64,000 nt of DNA, from the NCBI RefSeq assembly GCF_900111255.1, contig NZ_FOGP01000003.1, forward strand, positions 210,673 to 274,672, given 5' to 3'. The stretch's first letter is position 1. The number at the start of each line of letters is the position of its first letter. Positions 46,423 to 54,679 of this stretch are shown in pieces. Under the pieces are notes generated by a model that ran no database searches, had not been told where the DNA came from, and worked only from the letters and a program-made list of their open reading frames with translations. Position numbers and translations under genes: made by a program. This DNA comes from Parafannyhessea umbonata (GTDB taxonomy: Bacteria > Actinomycetota > Coriobacteriia > Coriobacteriales > Atopobiaceae).

Positions 46423-46509
46423 GTTCTCCTCTCGCTGCCTTTTTACACGTCCATATAATTGAGAACTATTTGACATGTCTTTTCTTATGTGTCTCTATGT
46501 TGTTTGGTA

Positions 46510-46537
46510 CTTTTACGCATTAGCTATGGGAAGTCAA
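46510..46537 (-). promoter_or_regulatory. Promoter candidate of the beta-glucoside operon
   Basis: On the minus strand TTGACT (46537-46532), a 16-base spacer and TAAAAG (46515-46510), in the AT-rich gap between the glycosidase and the divergent GntR gene. Transcription would start near 46503. Confidence 0.55.
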
Positions 46538-46626
46538 GGGCTATTTATTTTTAATCGCCAAGCGATATTGATAATGTTCCCTAACGGGGTTATTGGTAAG
46601 ATACGGATGATAGAAAGTGAGGCGAT

Positions 46627-47343
46627 ATGCTCAAGTACGAGTCAGTTGCAAGCGACATCCGAGACAAGATTGCCTCTGGTGCCTACGCGCCCAACGACCA
46701 GCTGCCAACGACTCCGGAACTCTGTGACCAGTACCGGGTCAGCAAGATAACCATCAAGAAGGCCATGGACGAGCTGTCCCAGCAGGGCCTCGTGGCACGT
46801 CGCCGCGGTTCGGGCACGTACGTCAAGCGCGTCACGACCCCCGAGGCCAAGTCGCCCACCGGATGGGACATGTCTTCTCAGATGACCGGCTTCTGCGCCG
46901 ACCACAAGGGACACAAGGTCACCTCTGAGGTGCATGACTTTTCGGTCGTGCGCCCGACGGTCGAAATAGCATCTCTTCTGGGAGTCGAGAGTGACGAGTT
47001 TGCCTATCACGTATGCCGCACACGCCTGGTTGACGGCATCCCGCACGTAATCGAGTACACCTACATGCCGATCAAGCTCATTCCCGACCTGCGCGAGCGC
47101 AACGTCGAAAGCACCATCTACGGCTACCTCGAGGATGAGCTGGGCCTGAAGATCGGAAGCGCCCACCGCATCATCAAGGCAGTCCTCCCCACCCCCGACG
47201 AGGTCGAGTGGCTCGACATCGAACCGACGCAGCCGCTGCTCGAGGTCAAGCAGGTGGGATTCCTGGATGACGGCGTTCCCTTCGAGTACTCGATCGCGCG
47301 CCACTGCCGCGGCTACGAGTTCTACTCCATTTCGACCCACTAG
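46627..47343 (+). CDS. GntR-family regulator, HutC subfamily
   Basis: 238 residues. The N-terminal winged helix is typical (SVASDIRDKIASGAYAPNDQLPTTPELCDQYRVSKITIKKAMDELSQQGLV), and the C-terminal half has UTRA-domain sequence (TRLVDGIPHVIEYTYMPIKLIP). These repressors bind phosphosugars. Divergent to the beta-glucoside operon, it is its likely regulator. Confidence 0.93.
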   Translation: MLKYESVASDIRDKIASGAYAPNDQLPTTPELCDQYRVSKITIKKAMDELSQQGLVARRRGSGTYVKRVTTPEAKSPTGWDMSSQMTGFCADHKGHKVTSEVHDFSVVRPTVEIASLLGVESDEFAYHVCRTRLVDGIPHVIEYTYMPIKLIPDLRERNVESTIYGYLEDELGLKIGSAHRIIKAVLPTPDEVEWLDIEPTQPLLEVKQVGFLDDGVPFEYSIARHCRGYEFYSISTH

Positions 47344-47401
47344 CCAATGCGGGAGACGACGATCCGGACGCCAGGCAACGGCAAGCAAAGCCCACAATAC
47401 G

Positions 47402-47450
47402 CAAAAAGCAGGCGAGAAGGACGTGTTCCCTTCTCGCCTGCTTCTGTTTG
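47402..47450. terminator. Bidirectional terminator between gntR and lysS
   Basis: AGCAGGCGAGAAGG (47407-47420) pairs with CCTTCTCGCCTGCT (47429-47442), a perfect 14-bp stem with an 8-base loop. The minus strand has TTTTTGC after it (lysS) and the plus strand TTCTGTTT (gntR). Confidence 0.9.
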
Positions 47451-47477
47451 TGAGTGCGCCTCTTGGAGCGAGGCCCC

Positions 47478-49736
47478 TTACTCGGCGCTCTGCCCGGACT
47501 GATCCTTGACGTAGATGTCGCCAACCGGCGCGATTGCCTTCATGGCCTCGAGCACACTGGCCATCATGTCGTCGAGCTCCATCTCGTTGAGCTCGGCGCC
47601 GTGGCGGATGACGTCACGGTCGCAGCCGGCAGCGAAGCGCTTGTCCTTGAACTTCTTCTTGAGGGACTTGAGCGGCATGTCGGTGACGGAGCCGGAAGGA
47701 CGCATGCGGGCGGCTGCCTGGATCAGGCCGGAGAGCTCGTCGCAGGCGTAGAGGACCTTCTCCATCTTGTGCTCGGGAGCGGGAAGCTCCTCATTGAGGT
47801 CGTAGTTGTGCGTCTGGATGGAGTGGGCCAGGCGAGGGTCGGCCCCAGCCCCCTCAAGCAGCTCAGCCGTCTTGACGGTATGAGTCTGATCATCCTGCCA
47901 CTTCTCCCAATCGAGGTCGTGGAGCAGGCCGACCTGACCCCAGAACTCGACGTTCTCGGGATCGTATTGCTCGGCGAAGTGACGCATGAGGCCCTCGAGG
48001 GTCTCGCCGTGGCTCACATGGAAGGGATCCTCGTTGTACTTCTTGAGCAGCTCGAACGCCTGGCCGCGCGTGAGGCCGGTCTCAAGCTTGGGAGCTTCCT
48101 GCTTGCCCATCTTGGCAACCTCTGCGGAAGCGCCGGTCTCGGAGTCGGAGTAGAGCGTGTCGACATCTGCCGAGGCGTTGTCGGTCTTCGCGCCAGCCAC
48201 CTGAGCCTGGATGTCAGCCTTGGTGACGACCTCGGGCTTCATCTGGGGGAACAGGAGGACATCGCGGATGGACGCGGAGTCGGTGAACAGCATGGCCATG
48301 CGGTCGATGCCGTAGCCGATGCCACCCGCAGGCGGCATGCCGTACTCGAGTGCGCGGACGTAGTCGTAGTCGTAGCCCATGGCCTCGTCGTCACCGAAGC
48401 CCTTGGCAGCAACCTGCTCGGCAAAGCGCCCGGCCTGGTCGACAGGATCGTTGAGCTCAGAGAACGCATTAGCGTACTCGTGGCCGGCGATAACGAGCTC
48501 GAAGCGGTCGGTAATGCGGGGGTCATCGTCCTTGCGCTTGGCAAGCGGGCTGACCTCCTCGGGGTAGTCACACACGAAGGTCGGATTGATGAGGGTTTCC
48601 TCGCCCAGCTCGTCGTAGAGCTCGAACAGGAGCTTGCCGGCACCCCAGTTCTCCTGCCACTCGATGCCGTGGGCGGCGTTGACCTCGCGAAGGTGCTCGA
48701 TCGGAGTGTCGATGGAAAGCTCTTCTCCGCAGACCTCGGAGGCAATCTCGGCGACGGTCGCAGAGCGCCAGGTTCCGGAGAGGTCGATCTGCTGGCCCTG
48801 GTACGTGATGACCTCGTGGCCCTCCTCGCAGCCGCAGACCTCACGGGCGATGATCTTGAAAAGGCCCATGGTCAGGTCCTTCATGCCCTGCAGATCAGAG
48901 TAGGCACAGTAGGCCTCCATCGAGGTGAACTCGGGATTGTGCGTGAGGTCCATGCCCTCGTTGCGGAAGATGCGGCCGATCTCGAAGACGCGCTCCATGC
49001 CGCCGACGATGAGGCGCTTGAGCGGGAGCTCGGTTGCGATGCGCATGAAGTAGTCGCGATCGAGCGCGTTGAAGTGCGTGACGAAGGGCTTGGCGTTGGC
49101 GCCGCCGAGAATCGCGTGCATCATGGGGGTCTCGACCTCGATGTAGCCGTCGCCCTCCATGTAGCGACGGATCAGCGAGACCATGCGGCTGCGCTTGCGC
49201 ATGGTGTCACGAACGTCGGGGTTCATGATGAGGTCGACGTAGCGCTGACGGTAGCGGACCTCACGGTCGGTCAGGCCGTGGAACTTCTCGGGCAGGGGAC
49301 GCACGGACTTGGAGAGCAGCACGATCTGCGTGGGCGAGATGGAGAGCTCGCCACGCTTGGTGCGAATGACGGTGCCCTTGGCCTGGATGATGTCGCCCAG
49401 GTCGAGCTGGCCCAGAAGCTCCCAGGCACCCTCGCCCAGGGTGTTCGCACGGCAGAAGAGCTGAATCTCGCCAGAGACGTCCTCCAGGACGATGAAGCGA
49501 ATCTTGCCCTGCTTGCGGTAGGCTCGGATACGACCCGCGAGGGAGTACTCGTCCTCGGTCACGCCGCCGTCCTCAAGGTCAGCGTACTTCTCTGCGAGCT
49601 CAGCGGCATGAGCGGTAATCTCGCTCTTGATGGGGTACGGGTTAATACCAGCGTCGATCAGGGCCTGGCGCTTGGCGCGGCGGACTGCCCTCTCGTCATT
49701 AATGTTGGTCTCGGGGGCTGTGCTCTGGTCGGCCAT
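47478..49736 (-). CDS. lysS: Lysyl-tRNA synthetase (class II) fused to an HD-type domain
   Basis: 752 residues against about 500 for the family. The class II core is complete to about residue 499: OB-fold tRNA binding, motif 2 (FRNEGMDLTHNPEFTSME) and motif 3 (GGIGYGIDRMAML). A linker of about 55 residues follows, then an HD-like domain from about 555, with H573/H576 (FHVSH), HD at 606-607 (GLLHDLDW) and later Asp residues (YACDELSGL). Fusion is in one frame with no sign of error. Function of the added domain is unknown. Confidence 0.95.
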   Translation of the reverse strand: MADQSTAPETNINDERAVRRAKRQALIDAGINPYPIKSEITAHAAELAEKYADLEDGGVTEDEYSLAGRIRAYRKQGKIRFIVLEDVSGEIQLFCRANTLGEGAWELLGQLDLGDIIQAKGTVIRTKRGELSISPTQIVLLSKSVRPLPEKFHGLTDREVRYRQRYVDLIMNPDVRDTMRKRSRMVSLIRRYMEGDGYIEVETPMMHAILGGANAKPFVTHFNALDRDYFMRIATELPLKRLIVGGMERVFEIGRIFRNEGMDLTHNPEFTSMEAYCAYSDLQGMKDLTMGLFKIIAREVCGCEEGHEVITYQGQQIDLSGTWRSATVAEIASEVCGEELSIDTPIEHLREVNAAHGIEWQENWGAGKLLFELYDELGEETLINPTFVCDYPEEVSPLAKRKDDDPRITDRFELVIAGHEYANAFSELNDPVDQAGRFAEQVAAKGFGDDEAMGYDYDYVRALEYGMPPAGGIGYGIDRMAMLFTDSASIRDVLLFPQMKPEVVTKADIQAQVAGAKTDNASADVDTLYSDSETGASAEVAKMGKQEAPKLETGLTRGQAFELLKKYNEDPFHVSHGETLEGLMRHFAEQYDPENVEFWGQVGLLHDLDWEKWQDDQTHTVKTAELLEGAGADPRLAHSIQTHNYDLNEELPAPEHKMEKVLYACDELSGLIQAAARMRPSGSVTDMPLKSLKKKFKDKRFAAGCDRDVIRHGAELNEMELDDMMASVLEAMKAIAPVGDIYVKDQSGQSAE

Positions 49737-49913
49737 TCCAACTCCTGTTCTCGCGGCTGGGCGCCTGTCGGTCCAGACGTTTGGTCCAATGATGCTCTTG
49801 GCTAGTTTTATTCAATAGTACTGTAGCCGTTCGCGACGGGATTCCGCGCGTTACCACGGAATGTGCGCACCCGTGACCCCAAGCGGAAACGACTAGTCGC
49901 CACGCACGGCCGA

Positions 49914-49945
49914 AACAAAAACGGGCCCCGCCTGAACGGGACCCG
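49914..49945 (-). terminator. Terminator after greA
   Basis: On the minus strand CGGGTCCCG pairs with CGGGGCCCG (one G-T pair) around a 6-base loop, followed by TTTTTGTTT. It lies about 25 bases after the greA stop. Confidence 0.88.
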
Positions 49946-49967
49946 CCGCGTGCGAATGGTTGCGAGA

Positions 49968-50441
49968 CTAGCGCGTGATGTTCCTGATGGTGAACTCGCG
50001 CGTCTTGCCGGTCGGCGTCTCGTAGGAGACGGTGTCGCCGGCGACGTGGCCGATGAGCGCAGCACCCAGGGGCGACTCGTTGGAGATGCGGTGGTTAATC
50101 GAGTCAGTCTCGGTGGTGCCGACGATGGTCACCTTGGAGACGCCCTTGGCATCCTCGATCTCGACGGTGGTGCCGATGGAGACGGAGATCTGGGCATCGT
50201 CGTCGTGCTCGATGACCTTGGCGGTCGCGAGGATATGACGGATCTCGTTCACGCGAGACTCGTTCTGGGACTGCTCCTCCTTCGCGGCGTCGTACTCGGC
50301 GTTCTCGGAGAGGTCGCCGAAGCCGCGAGCCTCCTTGATGCGCTCGACGATCTCGTCGTGCTTCTCGCCCTCGCGATAGGCGAGCTCGTCAACGAGCTTC
50401 TGACGTCCCTCGGGGGTAAGGATGATTTCCTTGGCTGCCAT
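49968..50441 (-). CDS. greA: Transcription elongation factor GreA
   Basis: 157 residues, standard length. The N-terminal coiled coil (LTPEGRQKLVDELAYREGEKHDEIVERIKEARGFGDLSENAEYDAAKEEQ) carries the acidic tip DLSENAEYD that stimulates RNA cleavage in stalled polymerase. The FKBP-like C-terminal domain ends TPTGKTREFTIRNI. It lies 39 bases after the tatA-like gene. Confidence 0.97.
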   Translation of the reverse strand: MAAKEIILTPEGRQKLVDELAYREGEKHDEIVERIKEARGFGDLSENAEYDAAKEEQSQNESRVNEIRHILATAKVIEHDDDAQISVSIGTTVEIEDAKGVSKVTIVGTTETDSINHRISNESPLGAALIGHVAGDTVSYETPTGKTREFTIRNITR

Positions 50442-50480
50442 ATGCGTACTTTCTACTTGGTGACTTCTGGTGACTGGCGA

Positions 50481-50783
50481 CTACTCGCCGAGCTTCGCGC
50501 CGCAAGCGGAGCAGAAGGCGGCACCCTTGGCGTTCTTGGCGCCGCACTTGGTGCAGAAGACCGCGTCAGACTCGACGGCCTCGACGTCCTCGGCCTCGTC
50601 AGTGTCCTCGGCATCCTCACTGGCCTCGACCTTGGGCTCCTCGCCCTCGTCCATACCCTCGCGAACGTTCTTGACCGTCTGGCCAAGGGACTTGCCGAGC
50701 TTCGGGAGGTTCTTGGGCCCGAAGATAACCAGAACGATGACGAGGATGATAAGAATCTCGGGAACGCCAAGACCAAGAATCAT
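50481..50783 (-). CDS. tatA: TatA/E-like protein fused to a zinc ribbon
   Basis: 100 residues. The N-terminal half is TatA: one hydrophobic helix (PEILIILVIVLVIFGP) with the conserved FGP and the amphipathic helix (KNLPKLGKSLGQTVKNVREG). An acidic linker (about 45-74) then leads to a zinc ribbon with C77, C80, C91 and C94 (CTKCG...CSACG). TatA forms the Tat export pore; the ribbon is not part of usual TatA proteins. It precedes greA. No tatC is in the window. Confidence 0.9.
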   Translation of the reverse strand: MILGLGVPEILIILVIVLVIFGPKNLPKLGKSLGQTVKNVREGMDEGEEPKVEASEDAEDTDEAEDVEAVESDAVFCTKCGAKNAKGAAFCSACGAKLGE

Positions 50784-50864
50784 GCGATGCCTCCAAACAA
50801 GCGGTGCTAAACAAGAGTTCTGTTGAGATGGTAACGCCCTATGATGAGCGATAACGCAACGGTT

Positions 50865-50894
50865 AGTATAGCCGAGACGTGCAAGAACTCACAA
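50865..50894 (-). promoter_or_regulatory. Promoter candidate of tatA-greA
   Basis: On the minus strand TTGTGA (50894-50889), an 18-base spacer and TATACT (50870-50865). It lies in the gap shared with the divergent spermidine-synthase-like gene. Confidence 0.45.
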
Positions 50895-50939
50895 TCTCTA
50901 CTCGCGCCATGCACCATTTGGCCCGCAAAAGGAAACACT

Positions 50940-51803
50940 ATGCCACTCCCCCTGATTGTTCTGGCTAGCGTCATCTGCGCGCTGGACGTGTTCATCCTGC
51001 TACTGCCACGGATTCTCAGGAGCCGAGGGGTCTTCCTGTACCCGAGGACCAAGTTTGGCCCCGCCCTGGTATTCGACTCGAACGACGACGAGGGGACCGA
51101 AGTTCGCCTGCTAAACGTTGGTGGCAAGTTCCAGTCCATCTGCTACGTGGCACACGAGCTGCGCTACCGCCTGGTCTGCGTCTACCACCTCTACTTCTCG
51201 CAAGTCGTGCAAATGCAGGGAGAAGTGCATGCCGCCTCGGCCGAAGGCCGTGACACCCGACGCAAGGCGCTCGTCATCGGTGGCGGCGGATACTCGTTTC
51301 CCAAGTGGCTCGTAAGCGACAATGACGACGTAGACGTGACCGTGGTCGAGATTGACGAGGTCGTCACCAAGATCGCGCGCAAGCACTTCTACCTAGACGA
51401 GCTCATTCGCGAGTTCGATGCCGAGCGCGGCGGCCGCCTGCGCCTGGTGTGCGACGACGGCTGGGCGTTCCTGGGCAATGCCGACGAGCGCTTCGACATC
51501 ATCGTGAACGACGCCTTCGGTGGACGCAAGCCGCTGGGCCCCTTGGCCACGCAGGAGGGTGCGCAGGCGGTGCTCGAGCACCTCTCCCCCACTGGCGTGT
51601 ACCTGGCAAACGTCATCAGCCCCCTGGAGGGCTCCACCAAGAAGACAAAGATTTTGCGCGACTCGCTCGATGCGTGCAAGGATGCCTTCGAGCACGTGTA
51701 CCTGATTCCCGAGGACGGGGACGACCCCACGATCGTCGGCGACAACGTCCTGGTCGCCTCGAACGCAAGGCTGCCCTTGGCCAATGCGTACGTGATCAAG
51801 TAG
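50940..51803 (+). CDS. Membrane-anchored spermidine-synthase-like protein
   Basis: 287 residues from the ATG at 50940, with AAAGGAAA upstream; an earlier in-frame ATG lies within the promoter region. The first 25 residues form a membrane segment (LIVLASVICALDVFILLLP). A Rossmann fold of the aminopropyltransferase type follows: VIGGGGYSFPKWL, VVEIDEVVTKIARKHF and DDGWAFL. Whether it makes polyamines or is a methyltransferase-like relative is open; no speD or speA is adjacent. Confidence 0.82.
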   Translation: MPLPLIVLASVICALDVFILLLPRILRSRGVFLYPRTKFGPALVFDSNDDEGTEVRLLNVGGKFQSICYVAHELRYRLVCVYHLYFSQVVQMQGEVHAASAEGRDTRRKALVIGGGGYSFPKWLVSDNDDVDVTVVEIDEVVTKIARKHFYLDELIREFDAERGGRLRLVCDDGWAFLGNADERFDIIVNDAFGGRKPLGPLATQEGAQAVLEHLSPTGVYLANVISPLEGSTKKTKILRDSLDACKDAFEHVYLIPEDGDDPTIVGDNVLVASNARLPLANAYVIK

Positions 51804-51854
51804 CGAGCGCCGCGCGTCCGGCGGCCCACGTCACGGCCGTCGTGCCCTTTTATT

Positions 51855-51880
51855 CCCACCGCCGAGGTGGGTTTTGTTTC
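51855..51880 (+). terminator. Terminator after the spermidine-synthase-like gene
   Basis: CCCACC and GGTGGG pair around GCCGA, followed by TTTTGTTT. It lies about 50 bases after the stop. Confidence 0.85.
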
Positions 51881-52042
51881 CGATTGTTTATTCCCACTTG
51901 CTAGCTAGGTTTTATCGTGCCATCCTTGTGCCTATGACGAGTTAGGAAGGCCCGCCGGACGGCGCCCCCGATGGCGCCAGGCCCGCCAACGTACCTCGTC
52001 TCCAGAAAAATGCCCCGCTTGGGGCAGTCATAAGGAGGACGT

Positions 52043-52954
52043 ATGTTCGTAGCAGGCAAGACCGAGGCCCTCATTGGCTCCACCCCCCTGGTGGACCTTT
52101 CCGACCTCGCCAGCGGCAAAGCAACCATCCTTGGAAAGTACGAGGCGACCAACCCCGGCGGCTCCATCAAGGACCGCGTGGCCCGAGCCATGCTCGACGC
52201 CGCCGAGGCCGACGGCAGCCTCAAGCCGGGCGGCACGGTAATCGAGCCCACCAGCGGCAACACCGGCGTTGGCCTGGCCATGCTGGCAGCCGAGCGTGGC
52301 TACCGCATGATCTTGGTCATGCCAGAGACCATGTCCATCGAGCGCCGCAAGCTCGCGGCTTCGTACGGCGCAGAGATCGTCCTGACCCCCGGCACCGAGG
52401 GCATGAGGGGCGCCGTCGCCAAGGCCGACGAGCTTCGCGCCAACACCCCCGGATCCATCGTCGCCGGCCAGTTCGTCAATCCCGCCAACCCGCGCGCCCA
52501 CTACGAGACCACCGGCCCCGAGATCTGGCGTGACACCGAGGGCACCGTCGACATCATCGTCGCAGGCGTGGGCACCGGCGGAACGATCTCTGGCTCCGGC
52601 AAGTTCCTCAAGGAGAAGAACCCCGCCATCGAGGCAGTGGCGGTTGAGCCCGCCGAGTCCCAGGTGCTCGCCGGCAAGCCCTCCGGCGCCCACAAGATCC
52701 AAGGCATTGGCGCAGGCTTCGTGCCCAAGACCTTTGACGCCAGCGTTGTCGACGAGATTCTCCCCATCGCCTCGGCAGACGCCATCGCGACCAAGAAGGA
52801 GCTCGCCTCCAAGTCCGGCTTGCTTGTGGGCATTAGCTCCGGAGCTGCCGTGGCGGCGGCCATCGAGCTGGCCAACCGTCCCGAGAACGCTGGGAAGACC
52901 ATTGTCGCCGTGCTCCCCGACACCGGAGAGCGCTACCTCTCGATGGAGCTCTAA
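52043..52954 (+). CDS. cysK: Cysteine synthase A (O-acetylserine sulfhydrylase)
   Basis: 303 residues. The PLP lysine is K43 in NPGGSIKDR; PTSGNTGVGLA and VGTGGTISG bind the substrate and phosphate. GGAGG lies upstream of the ATG. It makes cysteine from O-acetylserine and sulfide. cysE follows with a one-base overlap, so the two enzymes that form the cysteine synthase complex are made together. The 160 bases upstream show no riboswitch I recognise. Confidence 0.96.
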   Translation: MFVAGKTEALIGSTPLVDLSDLASGKATILGKYEATNPGGSIKDRVARAMLDAAEADGSLKPGGTVIEPTSGNTGVGLAMLAAERGYRMILVMPETMSIERRKLAASYGAEIVLTPGTEGMRGAVAKADELRANTPGSIVAGQFVNPANPRAHYETTGPEIWRDTEGTVDIIVAGVGTGGTISGSGKFLKEKNPAIEAVAVEPAESQVLAGKPSGAHKIQGIGAGFVPKTFDASVVDEILPIASADAIATKKELASKSGLLVGISSGAAVAAAIELANRPENAGKTIVAVLPDTGERYLSMEL

Positions 52955-53637
52955 TGTCTAAGGCACTCGTTGACACCACCGCGCGCGACCAGGGCGGGGC
53001 AGAGGCCGCGGCCGACCGCCGCGTAAAGGAGCCCTCGCTCTTCCAACTGATGCGCGAGGACACCCAAGCGGCATTCGAGCGCGACCCCGCGGCGGAGAGC
53101 AAGAGCGATATCGTTCTCTTCTCCACGGGCACCCGCATCGTCTGGGCGTATCGCCGTCACCACTGGCTCTGGACCCACGGCATGCGCAAGCTCGCCCTGT
53201 GGCTGGCCAAGCGCATGCGCCGCAAGCTGGGCGCAGACATTCATCCCGGCGCGCAGATCGGGCGCCGCTTCACGATCGATCACGGCATCGGCGTCGTCAT
53301 CGGTGGCACGGCCATCATCGGAGACGATTGTCTGATCTACCAGAACGTGACACTGGGCATGACCGGCAAGCACGGCGGCAAGCGCCACCCCACGCTGGGC
53401 AACAACGTGATGGTGGGCGCAGGCGCGACGCTCTTGGGCAACATCAACGTGGGAGATGACGTCAAGGTCGCAGCGGGCTCGGTCGTCGTGCACGACGTCC
53501 CCAGCTGCACCACCGTGGCAGGCGTACCCGCGAAGGTCGTGCGAGAGGGGCACAACAAGCTCCTTCGCCTGGTCTCAAGTGGCTTCAACCCCGCACAGCT
53601 CGACAACGAGAACGTGCGCTGGTCCTGCGCGCTGTAA
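52954..53637 (+). CDS. cysE: Serine O-acetyltransferase
   Basis: 227 residues. The left-handed beta-helix is clear: DIHPGAQIGRRFTIDHGIGVVIG, then DCLIYQNVTLGMTGKHGGKRHPTLG and the hexapeptide repeats. The conserved catalytic His in IDHG is present. The C-terminus extends beyond the family core (SGFNPAQLDNENVRWSCAL) and lacks the usual Ile end that inserts into CysK. Its ATG overlaps the cysK stop. Confidence 0.94.
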   Translation: MSKALVDTTARDQGGAEAAADRRVKEPSLFQLMREDTQAAFERDPAAESKSDIVLFSTGTRIVWAYRRHHWLWTHGMRKLALWLAKRMRRKLGADIHPGAQIGRRFTIDHGIGVVIGGTAIIGDDCLIYQNVTLGMTGKHGGKRHPTLGNNVMVGAGATLLGNINVGDDVKVAAGSVVVHDVPSCTTVAGVPAKVVREGHNKLLRLVSSGFNPAQLDNENVRWSCAL

Positions 53638-53688
53638 GACGCTCCAGCCGCCCGCAGCGGCAAGCCCCCCGCACCCACCCGAACGCAC

Positions 53689-53728
53689 AGACGGCCCCGC
53701 CGGCAGCGACTCGCCGGCGGGACCGTCT
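53689..53728. terminator. Bidirectional hairpin between cysE and the LOG gene
   Basis: AGACGGCCCCGCCGGC pairs with GCCGGCGGGACCGTCT around an 8-base loop with one mismatch. Neither strand has a long T run, so it is a weak or Rho-assisted terminator between convergent genes. Confidence 0.6.
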
Positions 53729-53791
53729 CTAATGCAGAAGCTGCCTCGGCCGCGAAGGCGGTCACTTCTTGGCCACAGAGGTGCCCGAAGG

Positions 53792-54529
53792 CTACTCCAG
53801 GGGTGCGCCGTAGATCTCGCTTGCCGCTATGTTGACTGCCTCCTCGGGGTCGTCTGTCATCACAAACGACAGGTCGTCGATGTTGCCCGATGCCAGCACG
53901 GTGTCGCGGAGCCAGTCCTGGAGGCCAGACCAGTACTCCGAGCCATACAGGACCACTGGCGTCCGGTCGACCTTGTGCGTCTGGTGCAGCGTCAGCAGCT
54001 CGAAGAGCTCGTCCAGAGTCCCCATGCCACCCGGGCAGACGATGGCGCCCTGTGAGTACTTGACAAACATGGTCTTGCGCACGAAGAAGTACCTGAAGTT
54101 CATGGCAAGGTTCACCCACTCGTTCAGCCCCTGCTCATGGGGAAGCTCGATGCCCAGGCCCACGGAGACGCCGTTGTTCAGCGTGGCGCCACGGTTGGCC
54201 GCCTCCATGATGCCGGGGCCACCTCCCGTGATGGTCGCGATGCCGTTCTGCGCAAGCAGGGCACCCATGCGCTCGGCTGCCTTGTAGTAGGGGTCCTCGG
54301 GCTTCGTGCGCGCCGAGCCGAACACCGCCACGGCCGGGCCAAGCTCCGCAAGGGCGTCGAAGCCCTCGACGAACTCCGACTGGATGCGCAGGACGCGCCA
54401 TGGATCCATGTGCAGCCAGTCGGTAGGCCCATCCTCTTCCAGAAGGTGCTCGGTCGACGTGCCGCGCGGAATCATGCGGTCGCGATAGATGACGGCGCCC
54501 TTGCGGTACGTGCGCGTCTTCCTGTCCAT
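53792..54529 (-). CDS. LOG-family (TIGR00730-like) protein
   Basis: 245 residues from the ATG at 54529 (MDRKTRTYRKGAVIYRDRM) with AAAGGAGG upstream. The family motifs GGGPGIMEAANRGA and PGGMGTLDELFELLT are present. Members hydrolyse nucleoside 5'-monophosphates (LOG, cytokinin activators) or pyrimidine nucleotides (PpnN); this one is closer in length to the short bacterial type. The substrate is not known. Confidence 0.9.
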   Translation of the reverse strand: MDRKTRTYRKGAVIYRDRMIPRGTSTEHLLEEDGPTDWLHMDPWRVLRIQSEFVEGFDALAELGPAVAVFGSARTKPEDPYYKAAERMGALLAQNGIATITGGGPGIMEAANRGATLNNGVSVGLGIELPHEQGLNEWVNLAMNFRYFFVRKTMFVKYSQGAIVCPGGMGTLDELFELLTLHQTHKVDRTPVVLYGSEYWSGLQDWLRDTVLASGNIDDLSFVMTDDPEEAVNIAASEIYGAPLE

Positions 54530-54679
54530 GAGAGCCTCCTTTGCTGCGTTTTGCGTACGTGTACAGACAGCGTACCCAAGCAACCCGCCCCGCAAGCACA
54601 TGCCACGGGATGGGTCGGACGTATGGATACGCTTTGATATGCACCGGCATAGGCAAGAAGTGCGCGGTACCCGGCCTCG

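Noticed and set aside
46540..46600. Operator for the GntR regulator in the divergent gap
   Set aside because: CCC-TAAC-GGG with ATAA/TTAT flanks looks palindromic but the arms are unevenly spaced; no GTNTANAC-like site was found.
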